NCBI GenBank assembly: GCA_020048755.1
Contig: JAIFMD010000060.1
Location: 1-43,899 of the forward strand
Length of the DNA stretch: 43,899 nucleotides
Source of the DNA: Spirochaetota bacterium
GTDB taxonomy: Bacteria > Spirochaetota > Spirochaetia > Treponematales > UBA12059
Reading direction: 5' to 3'
In this document: piece after piece, positions 1-9,876 of the stretch
Layout of the letters: every line of letters begins with the position of its first letter
How positions within the stretch are numbered: the first letter of the stretch is position 1
The notes under the pieces: model-generated
The model's input: only the letters and a program-made list of their open reading frames with translations
What the model was told of the DNA's origin: nothing
Databases searched by the model: none
Program-made: the position numbers and the translations under genes

Positions 1-254
1 AACTTTTCCCGGTCGGGTGCAGCACCGGTGATGTGCGACTCGGGAATGCCACAGGTACGCATGGCCCGCCACTTGTAATGGTCGCCCTTGAGCCAGAGCT
101 GCGTCAGGTTTTCAAAGCGGGTATTCTCCGCTATCTGGTGCGGCGGTACGTGGCAGTGGTAATCAAAAATGGGCATGCCCTCAGCGTAGTCATGGTACAG
201 CGTCCTGGCAGCATCGCCTTCCAGCAAAAAATCCTCGTTCAAGAACTGTTTCAT
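1..254 (-). CDS. uxaC: Glucuronate isomerase, N-terminal part (gene runs off the window's left edge)
   Basis: Manual minus-strand translation from ATG at 254: [84 protein letters not shown], typical UxaC N-terminus with HCH motif; AAGGAG upstream. Not in the ORF track because it is truncated. Confidence 0.92.
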   Translation of the reverse strand, partial: MKQFLNEDFLLEGDAARTLYHDYAEGMPIFDYHCHVPPHQIAENTRFENLTQLWLKGDHYKWRAMRTCGIPESHITGAAPDREK

Positions 255-300
255 CACGATCTGCTCCTTGTGCCTCGTCGAGGCGGCTTTGTCGAGGTGG

Positions 301-1071
301 TCAGATATTGCTGACCAGGTAACCGCCATCGACCGGCACAGTAACACCGGTAACGAACCCGGCAGCCTTGTCCGAAGCGAGGAAGAGGCTCACGCCGGCG
401 ATTTCTGATACATCGCCAAAGCGGCCGAAGGGTGTATGCGCCATCACGTCCCTGCCACGCGGCGTCAACTCGTTCGTCTTTTCGTCTATGAGCAGCGCCT
501 TGTTCTGCTTGCCGATGAAAAAACCGGGGGCTATGCCGTTGACCCTTATGCCGGCAGGTGCGAATTCCTTGGCGCAGGCCATCGTGAGGTTGATGACCGC
601 GGCCTTGGCGGCACCGTAGGCCCAGACGCCAGACAGTGGAATGTAGGAACTCATCGAGGCCAGGTTGATGATGTTGCCCTTGATGCCTTTCTCAATCCAG
701 AACGCCGCAGTCACCTTGGTCGGCACCACCAGCCCCGCTATCAGGTTGAGCTTGAGGATGTCCTCGAAGAGCGGTACGTCTATCGCGGTAAAGCTGGACT
801 TGCCCTTGTTGCCGCCGGCATGTTTTACGGCTTCTTCTGAATTCGTGTCCACCACCACCGTCAGGATACGTGGTACGGCATCCGCAAGCCCGGGCAAGCC
901 AAGCAGGCGCTGCTTTGCCGCTTCGATGGATTCCATCCGGTGTCCCCACAGCGCGACTTTGGCACCGGCCTTGAGGAATGCCTCGGACATGGCCCCGGCT
1001 ATCGAGCCACCACCTCCTGTGATTGCTACGGTCTTGCCTTCAAAAGAGAACATGGCGTCCAGATAGTTCAT
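301..1071 (-). CDS. SDR-family oxidoreductase, probably D-mannonate oxidoreductase-like
   Basis: [12 protein letters not shown] Rossmann motif, YGAAKAA catalytic motif, C-terminal PVDGGYLV; adjacent to uxaC. Confidence 0.88.
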   Translation of the reverse strand: MNYLDAMFSFEGKTVAITGGGGSIAGAMSEAFLKAGAKVALWGHRMESIEAAKQRLLGLPGLADAVPRILTVVVDTNSEEAVKHAGGNKGKSSFTAIDVPLFEDILKLNLIAGLVVPTKVTAAFWIEKGIKGNIINLASMSSYIPLSGVWAYGAAKAAVINLTMACAKEFAPAGIRVNGIAPGFFIGKQNKALLIDEKTNELTPRGRDVMAHTPFGRFGDVSEIAGVSLFLASDKAAGFVTGVTVPVDGGYLVSNI

Positions 1072-1862
1072 CGTCGCACTCCTTGCCTGGAAAAATTGTC
1101 TGACTGGTCGTCAGAGATTATGACCTCGAGGCCAAAGGCCTTGAGGTCTTTTTCATGCGTAAAGTCCTTGTCACTTATAAGCACGTCAACGTCTCCGGCC
1201 CTCGCAAATATGGAAAATGCTTCCCGTCCAAATTTCGTGGAATCGGCCAGCACGACGCGCCGTTTTGACACCTCGATTACCTTCTGCTTGAGCTGGGATT
1301 CTATAAGGTTCTGCGATGAAAACACGCCGCGCGCCGAGAAGCCCGTGGTCCCCAGGAAACAAGTCTCGATGTTGAGAGGACGGAGCGCCTCGATGGCCAT
1401 GGGGCCGATGAAGGATCCCGCCTCCTTGCGGTAACTGCCACCCAGGCTTATCAGGCTTATTTCGGGACACTCGCCGAGCAGCACCATGACGTCTATGGAG
1501 TTGGTGACGACCCTGAGGTTGGTGTCCTTGAGCTCTTTGGCCAGCAACAGGCAGGTGCTCCCGGCATCCAGGTAGATGGTCTCGCCTTCCTGGACGAGTT
1601 CCCTCGCTTTCCGCGCTATGCTCTGCTTCGCCTCGATGTGCTCGTGCTGGCGTACTTCTATTGCCTTGAGGAAACGGATATCCTCGGCAATCCGTGCGCC
1701 GCCCCTGGTCCGTATCAGGCAGCCCATTTCCTCCAGCTGGGTAAGATCCTTGCGTATCGTCACCTCCGATACGTCCAGCTTCTGGGAAAAATCGCCTACG
1801 GAGACGGAGCGGAGCAGGCTCAGAAGCTTGAGTATCTCGGCATGGCGGGGTATGTGGGTCAC
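1068..1862 (-). CDS. DeoR/GlpR-family transcriptional regulator
   Basis: N-terminal HTH (VSVGDFSQKLDVSEVTIRKDLTQLEEMGCLIRTRGGA) and DeoR sensor domain (IYLDAGSTCLLLAKEL...); overlaps SDR gene by 4 nt; GTG start. Confidence 0.93.
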   Translation of the reverse strand: MTHIPRHAEILKLLSLLRSVSVGDFSQKLDVSEVTIRKDLTQLEEMGCLIRTRGGARIAEDIRFLKAIEVRQHEHIEAKQSIARKARELVQEGETIYLDAGSTCLLLAKELKDTNLRVVTNSIDVMVLLGECPEISLISLGGSYRKEAGSFIGPMAIEALRPLNIETCFLGTTGFSARGVFSSQNLIESQLKQKVIEVSKRRVVLADSTKFGREAFSIFARAGDVDVLISDKDFTHEKDLKAFGLEVIISDDQSDNFSRQGVRR

Positions 1863-2020
1863 GTTTCATTACCTTTCGTTTTTCAGAATATATCGAAGGC
1901 ATGGAGTTGTCAATAAAGTACTTTTAAACTTGTTTCTTCTGTTATAAACTTGACCATAGCAAATTTTCATGGCAGTAGGTTTCGTAACAGTGCGGGCAAT
2001 GAAAGGAACGGCAAGCACCT

Positions 2021-2914
2021 ATGAGCAGCACCCTGCATGATCTGGCTCTGTTCCCCGGGGATCTGGCGCCGGCCCGGTCTTTTTTTGTCGGTATCGATTC
2101 TGATGGTTGCGTGTTCGATACCATGGAACTGAAACAGAGAACATGCTTCTGCCCGAATTTCATAGACAGCTTTGGACTGCAGGCAGTCTCAGGCTACGCC
2201 CGCGAGGCCTGGGAATTCGTCAATCTGCACTCCAGAACCAGGGGCTGCAATAGGTATGAAGCAGTCCTGCGGACCCTGGAACTACTCCGGGAACATCCTG
2301 GCATCAAATCCAGCCCTGTTGCCCTGCCGAAGCTTGCCGGGCTCGCAACCTGGCTGCAGCATGAACCGAGCCCCGGACTGACCACGCTCAGGGCCGAACT
2401 CGACAGGACGGGAAGCGCGGAGCTGGAACTGGTCTACCTCTGGTCGATCGCGGTTGACGAGGCGATCGGTAAGTCAGCCGGCATCGTGCCACCCTTTCCC
2501 CTCGTGCGGGAATCGCTTGAAGCCATGCGGGGCAGTGCCGACATCATGGTTATCTCGCAGACCCCCTCGGAGACGCTCAGACGGGATTGGGCACAGCACG
2601 GCCTTGACGGCCTGGTCCGCCACATAGCCGGCCAGGAAGCGGGAACCAAGTCCGGCCAGTTACGACTGGCCACCGAGGGAATGTACTGCCCGGACAGGAT
2701 CCTGATGATCGGTGATGCCCCCGGCGACCTTGAAGCAGCCAGACGCAACAAAGCGCTCTTCTACCCGATCCAGCCCGGTAACGAAGTGGAATCCTGGAGG
2801 CGGTTCCATGACGAAGCTCTCGACAGGTTTTTTGAAGGTAGCTTTACAATGAAGTATCAGGAGATGCTTCTCGAGGAATTCAGCGTCCAATATCCGTCCG
2901 CCAGACCAGTATAA
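2021..2914 (+). CDS. HAD-family hydrolase
   Basis: FFVGIDSDGCVFDTME (HAD motif I) and ILMIGDAPGDLEAARRN (motif IV). Confidence 0.82.
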   Translation: MSSTLHDLALFPGDLAPARSFFVGIDSDGCVFDTMELKQRTCFCPNFIDSFGLQAVSGYAREAWEFVNLHSRTRGCNRYEAVLRTLELLREHPGIKSSPVALPKLAGLATWLQHEPSPGLTTLRAELDRTGSAELELVYLWSIAVDEAIGKSAGIVPPFPLVRESLEAMRGSADIMVISQTPSETLRRDWAQHGLDGLVRHIAGQEAGTKSGQLRLATEGMYCPDRILMIGDAPGDLEAARRNKALFYPIQPGNEVESWRRFHDEALDRFFEGSFTMKYQEMLLEEFSVQYPSARPV

Positions 2915-2962
2915 CGGTGATCCCACAGGGTCTGGCACGGTCATATTTTGGTGCCAGTCCAT

Positions 2963-2997
2963 AAAAAAACGAGGATGGCATTTTGTTGCCACCCCCG
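2963..2997 (-). terminator. Intrinsic terminator downstream of tRNA-Thr
   Basis: Minus strand CGGGGGTGGCA-ACAAAA-TGCCATCCTCG followed by TTTTTTT; 11-bp stem with two G-U pairs. Confidence 0.82.
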
Positions 2998-3037
2998 TAT
3001 TTTCATTCCCCAGAAAGATTTAGTCCAAGGTTTTTCA

Positions 3038-3110
3038 AGCCGAGACCGAGAATCGAACTCGGTACCTGCGCATTACGAGTGCGCCGCTCTGCCAAGTGAG
3101 CTATCTCGGC
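3038..3110 (-). tRNA. tRNA-Thr (anticodon CGT)
   Basis: Cloverleaf on minus strand: GCCGAGA TA GCTC ACTTGGCA GAGC G GCGCA CTCGTAA TGCGC AGGTA CCGAG TTCGATT CTCGG TCTCGGC; all stems pair; CCA not encoded. Confidence 0.95.
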
Positions 3111-3172
3111 GATTCGGGCGAGAATATACCTGAAACAGGGGACGAAGGGCAAGAGCCACCAGAGCGCACGCG

Positions 3173-3817
3173 TTATTTCTTGCGCTTGGAATTGACAAAA
3201 CGGATGAAGTCGTTGATGTTCTTGACGACCATATGGTCAACGAAGAGCTCTATGCGGCGCTGCTTCACGAAGTGGCCGAGCAGGGTCTGGACTTCAGCGG
3301 GGTTCATACCGGCCCAGTGTGCCACATCGTCCACCGTCACCTTGAACTCCCGCCTGTCTCCACTGACCTCACCCGGGTTGGTGGAACCCTGCGTCTCATC
3401 GAGCATCAGGAATACATCTGCGATCTTGGCCTGGGGGTCGTCCAGGGTAAGGATCATGAACCGGCGTTTCTGGTCGTATATCCGCTTGGTGAACACCTTG
3501 AGCAAGCGCAAGGCAATCTGAGGATTGCCTATCATCAGGATCTCGAAATTGGCCCGGTTGAACTCAAGCACCTTGACGGTTTCCAGCGCGATGGCGGTTG
3601 CAGAACGCGGGGCGCCTTCCAGTATGGCCATCTCGCCAAATATCTCGGGAGCGGAGAGGATGTCGATGTTCTTTTCTATGTCGCCGACAATCTTGGTTAT
3701 GCGGACGCGACCAGCCTGGATGAGGTAGAAGCTGTCACCAGGCTCGTACTCGGCAAAGACTATCTCCCCGGGCTGGTAGGTCCGCGCAAAGCGTCCGAAT
3801 CCTGCTAAGTCCGCCAT
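3173..3817 (-). CDS. Cyclic nucleotide-binding (Crp/Fnr-like) protein
   Basis: cNBD signature FGEMAILEGAPRSATAIA; C-terminal HTH-like region; start moved to ATG at 3817 (MADLAGFGRF). Confidence 0.85.
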   Translation of the reverse strand: MADLAGFGRFARTYQPGEIVFAEYEPGDSFYLIQAGRVRITKIVGDIEKNIDILSAPEIFGEMAILEGAPRSATAIALETVKVLEFNRANFEILMIGNPQIALRLLKVFTKRIYDQKRRFMILTLDDPQAKIADVFLMLDETQGSTNPGEVSGDRREFKVTVDDVAHWAGMNPAEVQTLLGHFVKQRRIELFVDHMVVKNINDFIRFVNSKRKK

Positions 3818-3818
3818 G

Positions 3819-4892
3819 TCAGGCTCCTGCCAGCGCGTTGAGCGCTTTTTTTGCCTTGATGCGGGCACTGGAATCCTCATCGCCCGGCATCGACAGCACC
3901 TTGGAATAGAAGGCCTTTGCCTTGACCTTGTCACCCTTCTTGTCCCAGGACTGCCCCATGATGAAGAGGATATCGGCCATATCAGGATGTTTCGGAGCGC
4001 TCTGCACTATGCCCGTAAAGTGCTTTATGGATAGATCCCACTGTCCGAGGGCAAACAGGCAGCGCCCCATGTCGAACTGGGCCTTGGCTACATATTCAGA
4101 CTCATCCCCTGCTTCCGCGATGACCTTGAGGGCCTTGAAGGCATCCTGGTACTTTTCCTGGGAGAACAGGCTGACGGCGTTGTAGTAATCCTTGGCCAGA
4201 TCGGAGAGGCTCGCACCTTCTGACGCCTTGCCTGCACTTGCGTTCTGGGGCGACTCATCAGGGGATTCGGAATCGACAGAAAAGTTGGCCGGAGGCGCGG
4301 ACTGCGCAGCGGCCGGGGATCCGGCAAGCGGAGCCGGCCCCTTGCCGTCACCGTAGCGCGACAGAGAGGCTTCGGCAGTCTCTAGAAAGCGACCTGCGGA
4401 TTCGGCCATCTTGCCGGTAGGATAATAGGTCAGGTAGCGGCTGAGCACATACCGGGCCTGGGAATACATGCGGTTGCGCAGGTAATACTCTCCGGTCTTG
4501 AAGAGCCCCATCTCCGCGTTTACCGCGGAAGGATTCTCCATGAGGTTTTCAACCTGCTTGTGTATGTGCCGGAGCTGATTCGAGAAGACTTTGAGCATCT
4601 TAATGATGATGCGGGTGTTGGACATGGAGAAGGCTTCGAATTCAGGAACGGTAAAGGTGAGTACATTGGCATCTTCCAGGACGACGGCGTTCTCCTCGCG
4701 GGGGTAATGGCCGAGGGAGCTTTTTACACCAAAGAACTCGCCAGTCTGGATAATTTCGCGGATTGGCTTGCCGGTCTCGATGTCACTATAGTTCAGGCTG
4801 ACCTTGCCACGCTGGAGGACGAATACTCTGTCTCCCTGGTCTCCCTGGAAGTAAATAACCGAGTTTGCACGGTACGTCCCTACCTTGGGCAT
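3819..4892 (-). CDS. Cyclic nucleotide-binding domain protein with C-terminal TPR repeats
   Basis: N-terminal cNBD-like beta-roll (VIYFQGDQGDRVFVLQRGKVSL), C-terminal TPR-like repeats (YQDAFKALKVIAEAGDESEYVAKAQFDMGRCLFALGQWDLSIKHF). Confidence 0.82.
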   Translation of the reverse strand: MPKVGTYRANSVIYFQGDQGDRVFVLQRGKVSLNYSDIETGKPIREIIQTGEFFGVKSSLGHYPREENAVVLEDANVLTFTVPEFEAFSMSNTRIIIKMLKVFSNQLRHIHKQVENLMENPSAVNAEMGLFKTGEYYLRNRMYSQARYVLSRYLTYYPTGKMAESAGRFLETAEASLSRYGDGKGPAPLAGSPAAAQSAPPANFSVDSESPDESPQNASAGKASEGASLSDLAKDYYNAVSLFSQEKYQDAFKALKVIAEAGDESEYVAKAQFDMGRCLFALGQWDLSIKHFTGIVQSAPKHPDMADILFIMGQSWDKKGDKVKAKAFYSKVLSMPGDEDSSARIKAKKALNALAGA

Positions 4893-4987
4893 CGTTTCCT
4901 CATTGATACAGTATTACGGCCAGAGCCTGATCCTGTGAGCCGCTCGCCCATTATAGTATATATCAAGCTATCAAGCCATGCCGATTG

Positions 4988-6211
4988 TCAACAATCGAAG
5001 GGCAGGTAGTCAAGACGTTTTTTAAAGCCAACCGCAGTTCTGATACTGCGGTACAGGGTAGCAGGGGTACCCCTGACCAGCATCGGCCGGCCGCCCACCG
5101 TGACTTCTTCATACGCAACATCCCTGGGAATGAGTTCTTCAAACCGTTTATCCGCCAGGACGGGCACTCCATCTACTGAAAGAAACTCGATATCTTCCAT
5201 GGAACAGGCTGCGAGGTTTTCATAGGGATCGTCATTGCTGGCCCTGAGGACGAGGATGTCGGCCTTCATGCCTGGCTCGAGTGCACCGATGCGATCGGCC
5301 ATGCGGAAGGCCCTGGCGGGGTTGACGGTGACCATGGAGAACAGGGCTTTGGCCGGCAATTCCTCGCCGTACAGTTCCCGGTACGTTTTTCGGGCGAATT
5401 TCATCTCCGCGAGCAAGTTTGGTGAACCGGTAGCGGTTGAGTCAGTGCCGATTGCGACATTGATGCCGGCCTTGAGGATCTTGCGTATCTTGCAGGTAAC
5501 GTTGAACATGAAGTAATTCGAAGCCGGGCACCAGGATATCGAGGCGCCAGCCTTGGCGGTCTTCTTGATGTCCTCGTCTGAGAATCCTATACAATGGATG
5601 AATACATCGTGGTCATCGAGGCAGTTCAGCCTCTCGAGGATGCCTATGCCGTCCTGGGACTCAGGATCAAAGCCTTCCTCGAGATGGGTAATGTGCGGCC
5701 AGTTGTTGGCAAGGGCCCTGGCATGTTCGATCTCTATGCCTTCTCCCCAGTGCAGATCGAAGGAGGAGCATTCATGGGACAGGCAATATTCCTCGATCAC
5801 CCTGATGGGCAAGCGGGGCAGGTAGTCTCCATTGATCTCGTGCGGAAAGTGATCGTTGGCAGTCGCCACACCAGAGAACATATTTTTATATGAAGACAGG
5901 AAATACATCTGTTCTACGTTGATATTCGAGCGCTCTTCAAAAACTGGTGAGGATTTGAGGTCGGCATCCCAGGGAGCCCAGTTCAGGTAGAACCTGTCAT
6001 CCTTGGGACCAACCCGCGGCAGGTAGTTGCCCCTGAAATGATCGTGGATGTTGATCAGGGCAGGGTACACAATCGAGGCCCCACCGAGGTCAAAGGTCGG
6101 GCCGGGAAGACGATCCTGCGTCAACGTGCTGCCGTGTACCGAGAGTGAACCACGACTTCGTATGCTATCACCGCTCGCAATGTCGGCGTTTTTGATCGAA
6201 TAATTTGTCAC
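4988..6211 (-). CDS. Amidohydrolase superfamily protein (cytosine/guanine deaminase-like)
   Basis: NIHDHFRG (HxH), FIHCIGF, GTDSTAT metal motifs; C-terminal ALEPGMKADILVL. Confidence 0.85.
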   Translation of the reverse strand: MTNYSIKNADIASGDSIRSRGSLSVHGSTLTQDRLPGPTFDLGGASIVYPALINIHDHFRGNYLPRVGPKDDRFYLNWAPWDADLKSSPVFEERSNINVEQMYFLSSYKNMFSGVATANDHFPHEINGDYLPRLPIRVIEEYCLSHECSSFDLHWGEGIEIEHARALANNWPHITHLEEGFDPESQDGIGILERLNCLDDHDVFIHCIGFSDEDIKKTAKAGASISWCPASNYFMFNVTCKIRKILKAGINVAIGTDSTATGSPNLLAEMKFARKTYRELYGEELPAKALFSMVTVNPARAFRMADRIGALEPGMKADILVLRASNDDPYENLAACSMEDIEFLSVDGVPVLADKRFEELIPRDVAYEEVTVGGRPMLVRGTPATLYRSIRTAVGFKKRLDYLPFDC

Positions 6212-6481
6212 TTCAGTCCATCCTTGCCCCGGGGGATGCTTACCGTGCTCATGCGCGGAAAGATTCCGCCGATTCTACGTATTCGGCTCTTATTATATTT
6301 CGGCGGGAAAGTTAAAAAAATTGACACCGAACGGTTGATTGTACCATTCAAACACATACTTGTATGAAAAAAATGTTGCCGGTGTACAATTTCCTGTTGG
6401 CATAGTAGAATGTATGCTTGCTCTTAATGCACTCGATACATTTAAAACGCCTTGAACGGCGCATCTGTGAGGAATAACGAC

Positions 6482-6988
6482 ATGATCAATATACGTGAAT
6501 ACGAGCTCGTCTCGCTTGAAACCGGCGCATACCGGGATATCGAACTCGATATCCTCAAGGAAACGCTGGCGACATGGAAGGCAAATCCAGGTTCGCCGTT
6601 CGAACTCATCGAACTGCGCGACGGATCGATATTGGCAGGTTTCTGCCTGTACTACCATGCTCCGAACACTGATTACACGTATGATGTACATACCTTCGTT
6701 GTGGGGCGGGATTACCGGAACAAGGCTGTAGGCCCACGCTTGATAGAGCTGCTTGAGGAACGGCTCCTTGAGACAAAGAAGTATGCCGTCATCAGGATGG
6801 AGACTTCAAAGGTCAAGGAAAACGCAATCGGCGACGAGTTTTTCCAGTCCATTGGATTTCAGACCATAGGCCACATCCCGGGTTTCTACGATGCGGAGAA
6901 CGATTACTACATCTATGTGAAAGCCGTCTCGAGCATAAAGCTCAAAGAACCTGATTCCGGCGAAAAGCCGGAACTGGCGGACGAGTAG
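6482..6988 (+). CDS. GNAT-family N-acetyltransferase
   Basis: VVGRDYRNKAVGPRLIELLEE acetyl-CoA loop; start at ATG 6482 with TGAGGAA upstream. Confidence 0.8.
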   Translation: MINIREYELVSLETGAYRDIELDILKETLATWKANPGSPFELIELRDGSILAGFCLYYHAPNTDYTYDVHTFVVGRDYRNKAVGPRLIELLEERLLETKKYAVIRMETSKVKENAIGDEFFQSIGFQTIGHIPGFYDAENDYYIYVKAVSSIKLKEPDSGEKPELADE

Positions 6989-6991
6989 GCC

Positions 6992-7927
6992 ATGCTGATA
7001 GCCGCGATCGAGGCGGGTGGCACCAAATTCGTGCTCGGCCTGCTCGAAGGAACGCCTGGTGGCAGCACGTCGGCAGACAGCCAGGCACCGACAATACTCC
7101 AGAAGACCCGGATACCGACAGAGGATCCCGCGAGCACGCTCAAGGCGGCCGCCGCGTGGTTTGAGCAGGCGTTCCGGGAGCGGGGACGGGCGGCGGTCTT
7201 CGGCGTCGCGTCCTTCGGACCGCTCGCGGGCAGGTTCGGGCAGGCGACCTGGGGCCGGATAGGTCCGACGCCGAAGCCCGGTTGGGCCGGATTCGACCTG
7301 GCTGGCGAACTGCGGAGGCTGACCGGGCTTGATCCGGTGATGGATACCGACGTGAACGCTGCTGCCTTTGCTGAAGGTCTGTGGGGTGCCTCGCGCGGGC
7401 TCTCGGATCATGTGTATGTTACCGTAGGTACCGGCATCGGTGGCGGGGTCGTTACGAACGGCGCGTTGCTGCATGGGGCCGGCCACCCGGAAACCGGCCA
7501 TGTGCCGGTGCCGCGCGAGCCAGGTGACGAGTATCCGGGCCGCTGCCCGTTCCACGGAGCTTGCCTGGAAGGCATGGCCTCCGGGCCGGCCGTAGGCGAA
7601 CGCTGGGGCACGCCGGCTGAAAACCTGCCGGCCGGGCATCCCGCCTGGGATCTCGAGGCACGGTATCTGGCTTCAGGCTTCCTGCCCTTCGTGCACGTGC
7701 TGGCCACCGAACGCATCGTTCTGGGCGGTGGACTGGGCTCGGCGCCGGGTCTCATGGAGCTGGTACGGGGGCATCTCAGAACCAGGCTGGCTGGCTACGC
7801 GCCCAGGCTCGACGAGCCAGGCGCGATGGACGCATTCATAGTGCCGCCGGGTCTCGGCGGCGACGCGGGCCTGCTCGGCGCGGCAGCTCTGGCTATGTTT
7901 CGTCCAGGATTTCCGTCCTCGGGCTGA
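6992..7927 (+). CDS. ROK-family sugar kinase (fructokinase-like)
   Basis: IEAGGTKFVLGL, DTDVNAAAFAEGLWG, VTVGTGIGGG, ETGHVPVPR...C-C zinc region CPFHGACLEG. Confidence 0.93.
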   Translation: MLIAAIEAGGTKFVLGLLEGTPGGSTSADSQAPTILQKTRIPTEDPASTLKAAAAWFEQAFRERGRAAVFGVASFGPLAGRFGQATWGRIGPTPKPGWAGFDLAGELRRLTGLDPVMDTDVNAAAFAEGLWGASRGLSDHVYVTVGTGIGGGVVTNGALLHGAGHPETGHVPVPREPGDEYPGRCPFHGACLEGMASGPAVGERWGTPAENLPAGHPAWDLEARYLASGFLPFVHVLATERIVLGGGLGSAPGLMELVRGHLRTRLAGYAPRLDEPGAMDAFIVPPGLGGDAGLLGAAALAMFRPGFPSSG

Positions 7928-8064
7928 TTGTTGAAAATTACGCAATACTGTATGTTTTTTAACCCCCGATGCACGTTCAGGGGTTATAGTCTTCGAAATC
8001 ACCTGCATATGGCTTAAAAAAAGTTTTCCAACTGATGTATCGCTGAGTTATTTGGAGGGCCTTG

Positions 8065-9876
8065 ATGAGCCGTAGACTGTTGCCGAATGCTACCATACTC
8101 GTAAAACTCCTCGCACTGAGTGTCGTCATGGTTATCATGCTCGTTGCGCAATACGTTCTCGGTTCCACGGGACTGGTACGTTTTTCCAGCTCGCTTGACG
8201 AGATACAGAATATCCATGTTGCGATGATGCGGGATACGGCACGGCTGACTTCGTTGACGTATGAAATCCAGCTGGGCCTCTACAAATCAATCAATTACAG
8301 TGCTCAGAGGTATGACCAGGCAGCGGTCGTCTCAATGGTAGGCAGCATAAAGGACCTGAATTCGTCAGGAAACGACGTAATTTCCCAGTTCAGCGGTTAC
8401 CAGGGGCTGTCGGAGGACACGCTTGCACGCATAGCGGAATTGCAGAAGGCGTATGACGGGTATTCAAAGTATCTGGCATCGTCAATATCCTTCGTCAAAG
8501 ACGATCCGGCGCTGGCATTGTCATCGATGCCGGAAACAGAAGATAAATTTGCACTTCTTATTCAGGAGATAAAGACACTGGATCAAACGGTCAGGGCTAT
8601 CGGAGACGCTGCGACGATGCAGGTGGTAATCGATACGAGGACGTACAAGCGGCAGTTGATTCAGATCGTTGCTCTGGCGGTGGTATTGCTGGCTTCCATC
8701 GTGCTGGTAACAGTGATTTCCATGAGGATACCACTCCGGAGGCTCATGGCGCTTCTGAAAACCATGGAAGCCGGCGACCTCAGGTCTGCGGCCGGGCTTG
8801 GTGGCAGGGATGAAATGGGCAGGATGGGCTCGAGCATCGACGCCCTTACAGAAGGGCTCAAATCGCTGCTCGGTACGGTGAAAGACCGTGTACTGGAGCT
8901 TGAGCGGGTCGGGCAGGACCTCTCCTCGAACATGGCAGAAACGGGATCTGCCGTTGTCCAGATCAATTCAAATATAGCCAGTACGAAAACCCAGCTCGAG
9001 GAGCAATCGGCATCCGTCGCGGAAGTATCACTGGCTATAGAAGAGCTGGCCCAGGGCGATGCCAGCCTCGCAGGCAGGATTGAAGAGCAATCAGGTGTTG
9101 TTGATCTGTCTTCAGAATCAGTAGCGGGCATGATAGCCAGCATGGAATCCGTGGCAAAGGCCGCATCGGTGGCCAGATCCACAAGTGAAGAGCTTGTGGG
9201 GCTAGGATCAGACGGCAAAGCAAAGCTCGACGAGGTGCGTGAGCTGGTGCGGGTGATAGTCATGCATTCAGAAAGCCTGGGAGATGCCGCATCGGTCATA
9301 TCGGAGATCGCCAGCAAGACCAACCTTCTGGCCATGAACGCTGCAATCGAGGCAGCACATGCAGGCGATTCCGGCAAGGGATTTGCCGTGGTGGCAGACG
9401 AGATCCGCAGATTGGCCGAGCAATCTACGGCGCAGGCCAAGGATATTTCAGCGGGACTCGGAAAAGTCGCTTCATCAATCCAGTCCGTCGGCATAGCGGC
9501 TGAATCCGCGGTTGAATCCTATGATGTCGTCCATGACAAGTCGTCATCGCTCGGCATGGAAGTCTCAAAGATCAGTGTGGCTGTAGAGGAGCAGAAAAAT
9601 GATGGTAACCGGGTCCTTCAGGCTCTGTCGCGCCTGCGCGAGATAACCCAGGAAATCTCGTCAGGCTCAGCCAAGCTGGCCAGCGGCAGTCATACCATAC
9701 TTGCCCAGGTCTCCAGGCTCAACGCCATCAACCGTTCTGTTGTCCAGAACAATGAAGAGATTACAATAGGCACGAAGGAAATAAACCAGGCGGTGGCGGG
9801 GACCACAGACCTGGCTTTCCATACTGCGGAACTCATCACCGAGGTCAGGCTGGCGGCAGACCGCTTTACGATATAG
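8065..9876 (+). CDS. Methyl-accepting chemotaxis protein
   Basis: Two TM segments, HAMP region, signalling hairpin [38 protein letters not shown]. Confidence 0.95.
   Translation: MSRRLLPNATILVKLLALSVVMVIMLVAQYVLGSTGLVRFSSSLDEIQNIHVAMMRDTARLTSLTYEIQLGLYKSINYSAQRYDQAAVVSMVGSIKDLNSSGNDVISQFSGYQGLSEDTLARIAELQKAYDGYSKYLASSISFVKDDPALALSSMPETEDKFALLIQEIKTLDQTVRAIGDAATMQVVIDTRTYKRQLIQIVALAVVLLASIVLVTVISMRIPLRRLMALLKTMEAGDLRSAAGLGGRDEMGRMGSSIDALTEGLKSLLGTVKDRVLELERVGQDLSSNMAETGSAVVQINSNIASTKTQLEEQSASVAEVSLAIEELAQGDASLAGRIEEQSGVVDLSSESVAGMIASMESVAKAASVARSTSEELVGLGSDGKAKLDEVRELVRVIVMHSESLGDAASVISEIASKTNLLAMNAAIEAAHAGDSGKGFAVVADEIRRLAEQSTAQAKDISAGLGKVASSIQSVGIAAESAVESYDVVHDKSSSLGMEVSKISVAVEEQKNDGNRVLQALSRLREITQEISSGSAKLASGSHTILAQVSRLNAINRSVVQNNEEITIGTKEINQAVAGTTDLAFHTAELITEVRLAADRFTI

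Noticed and set aside
33-314. 93-aa plus-strand ORF
   Set aside because: Antisense to the uxaC 5' end, which translates convincingly on the minus strand.
6806-7639. 277-aa minus-strand ORF
   Set aside because: Antisense to the GNAT and ROK kinase genes; no motif support.
7955-7990. Possible terminator TTTTTTAACCCC...GGGGTTA after the ROK kinase
   Set aside because: The T-run precedes rather than follows the stem on the plus strand, and there is no T-run after it on the minus strand, so it does not fit an intrinsic terminator.
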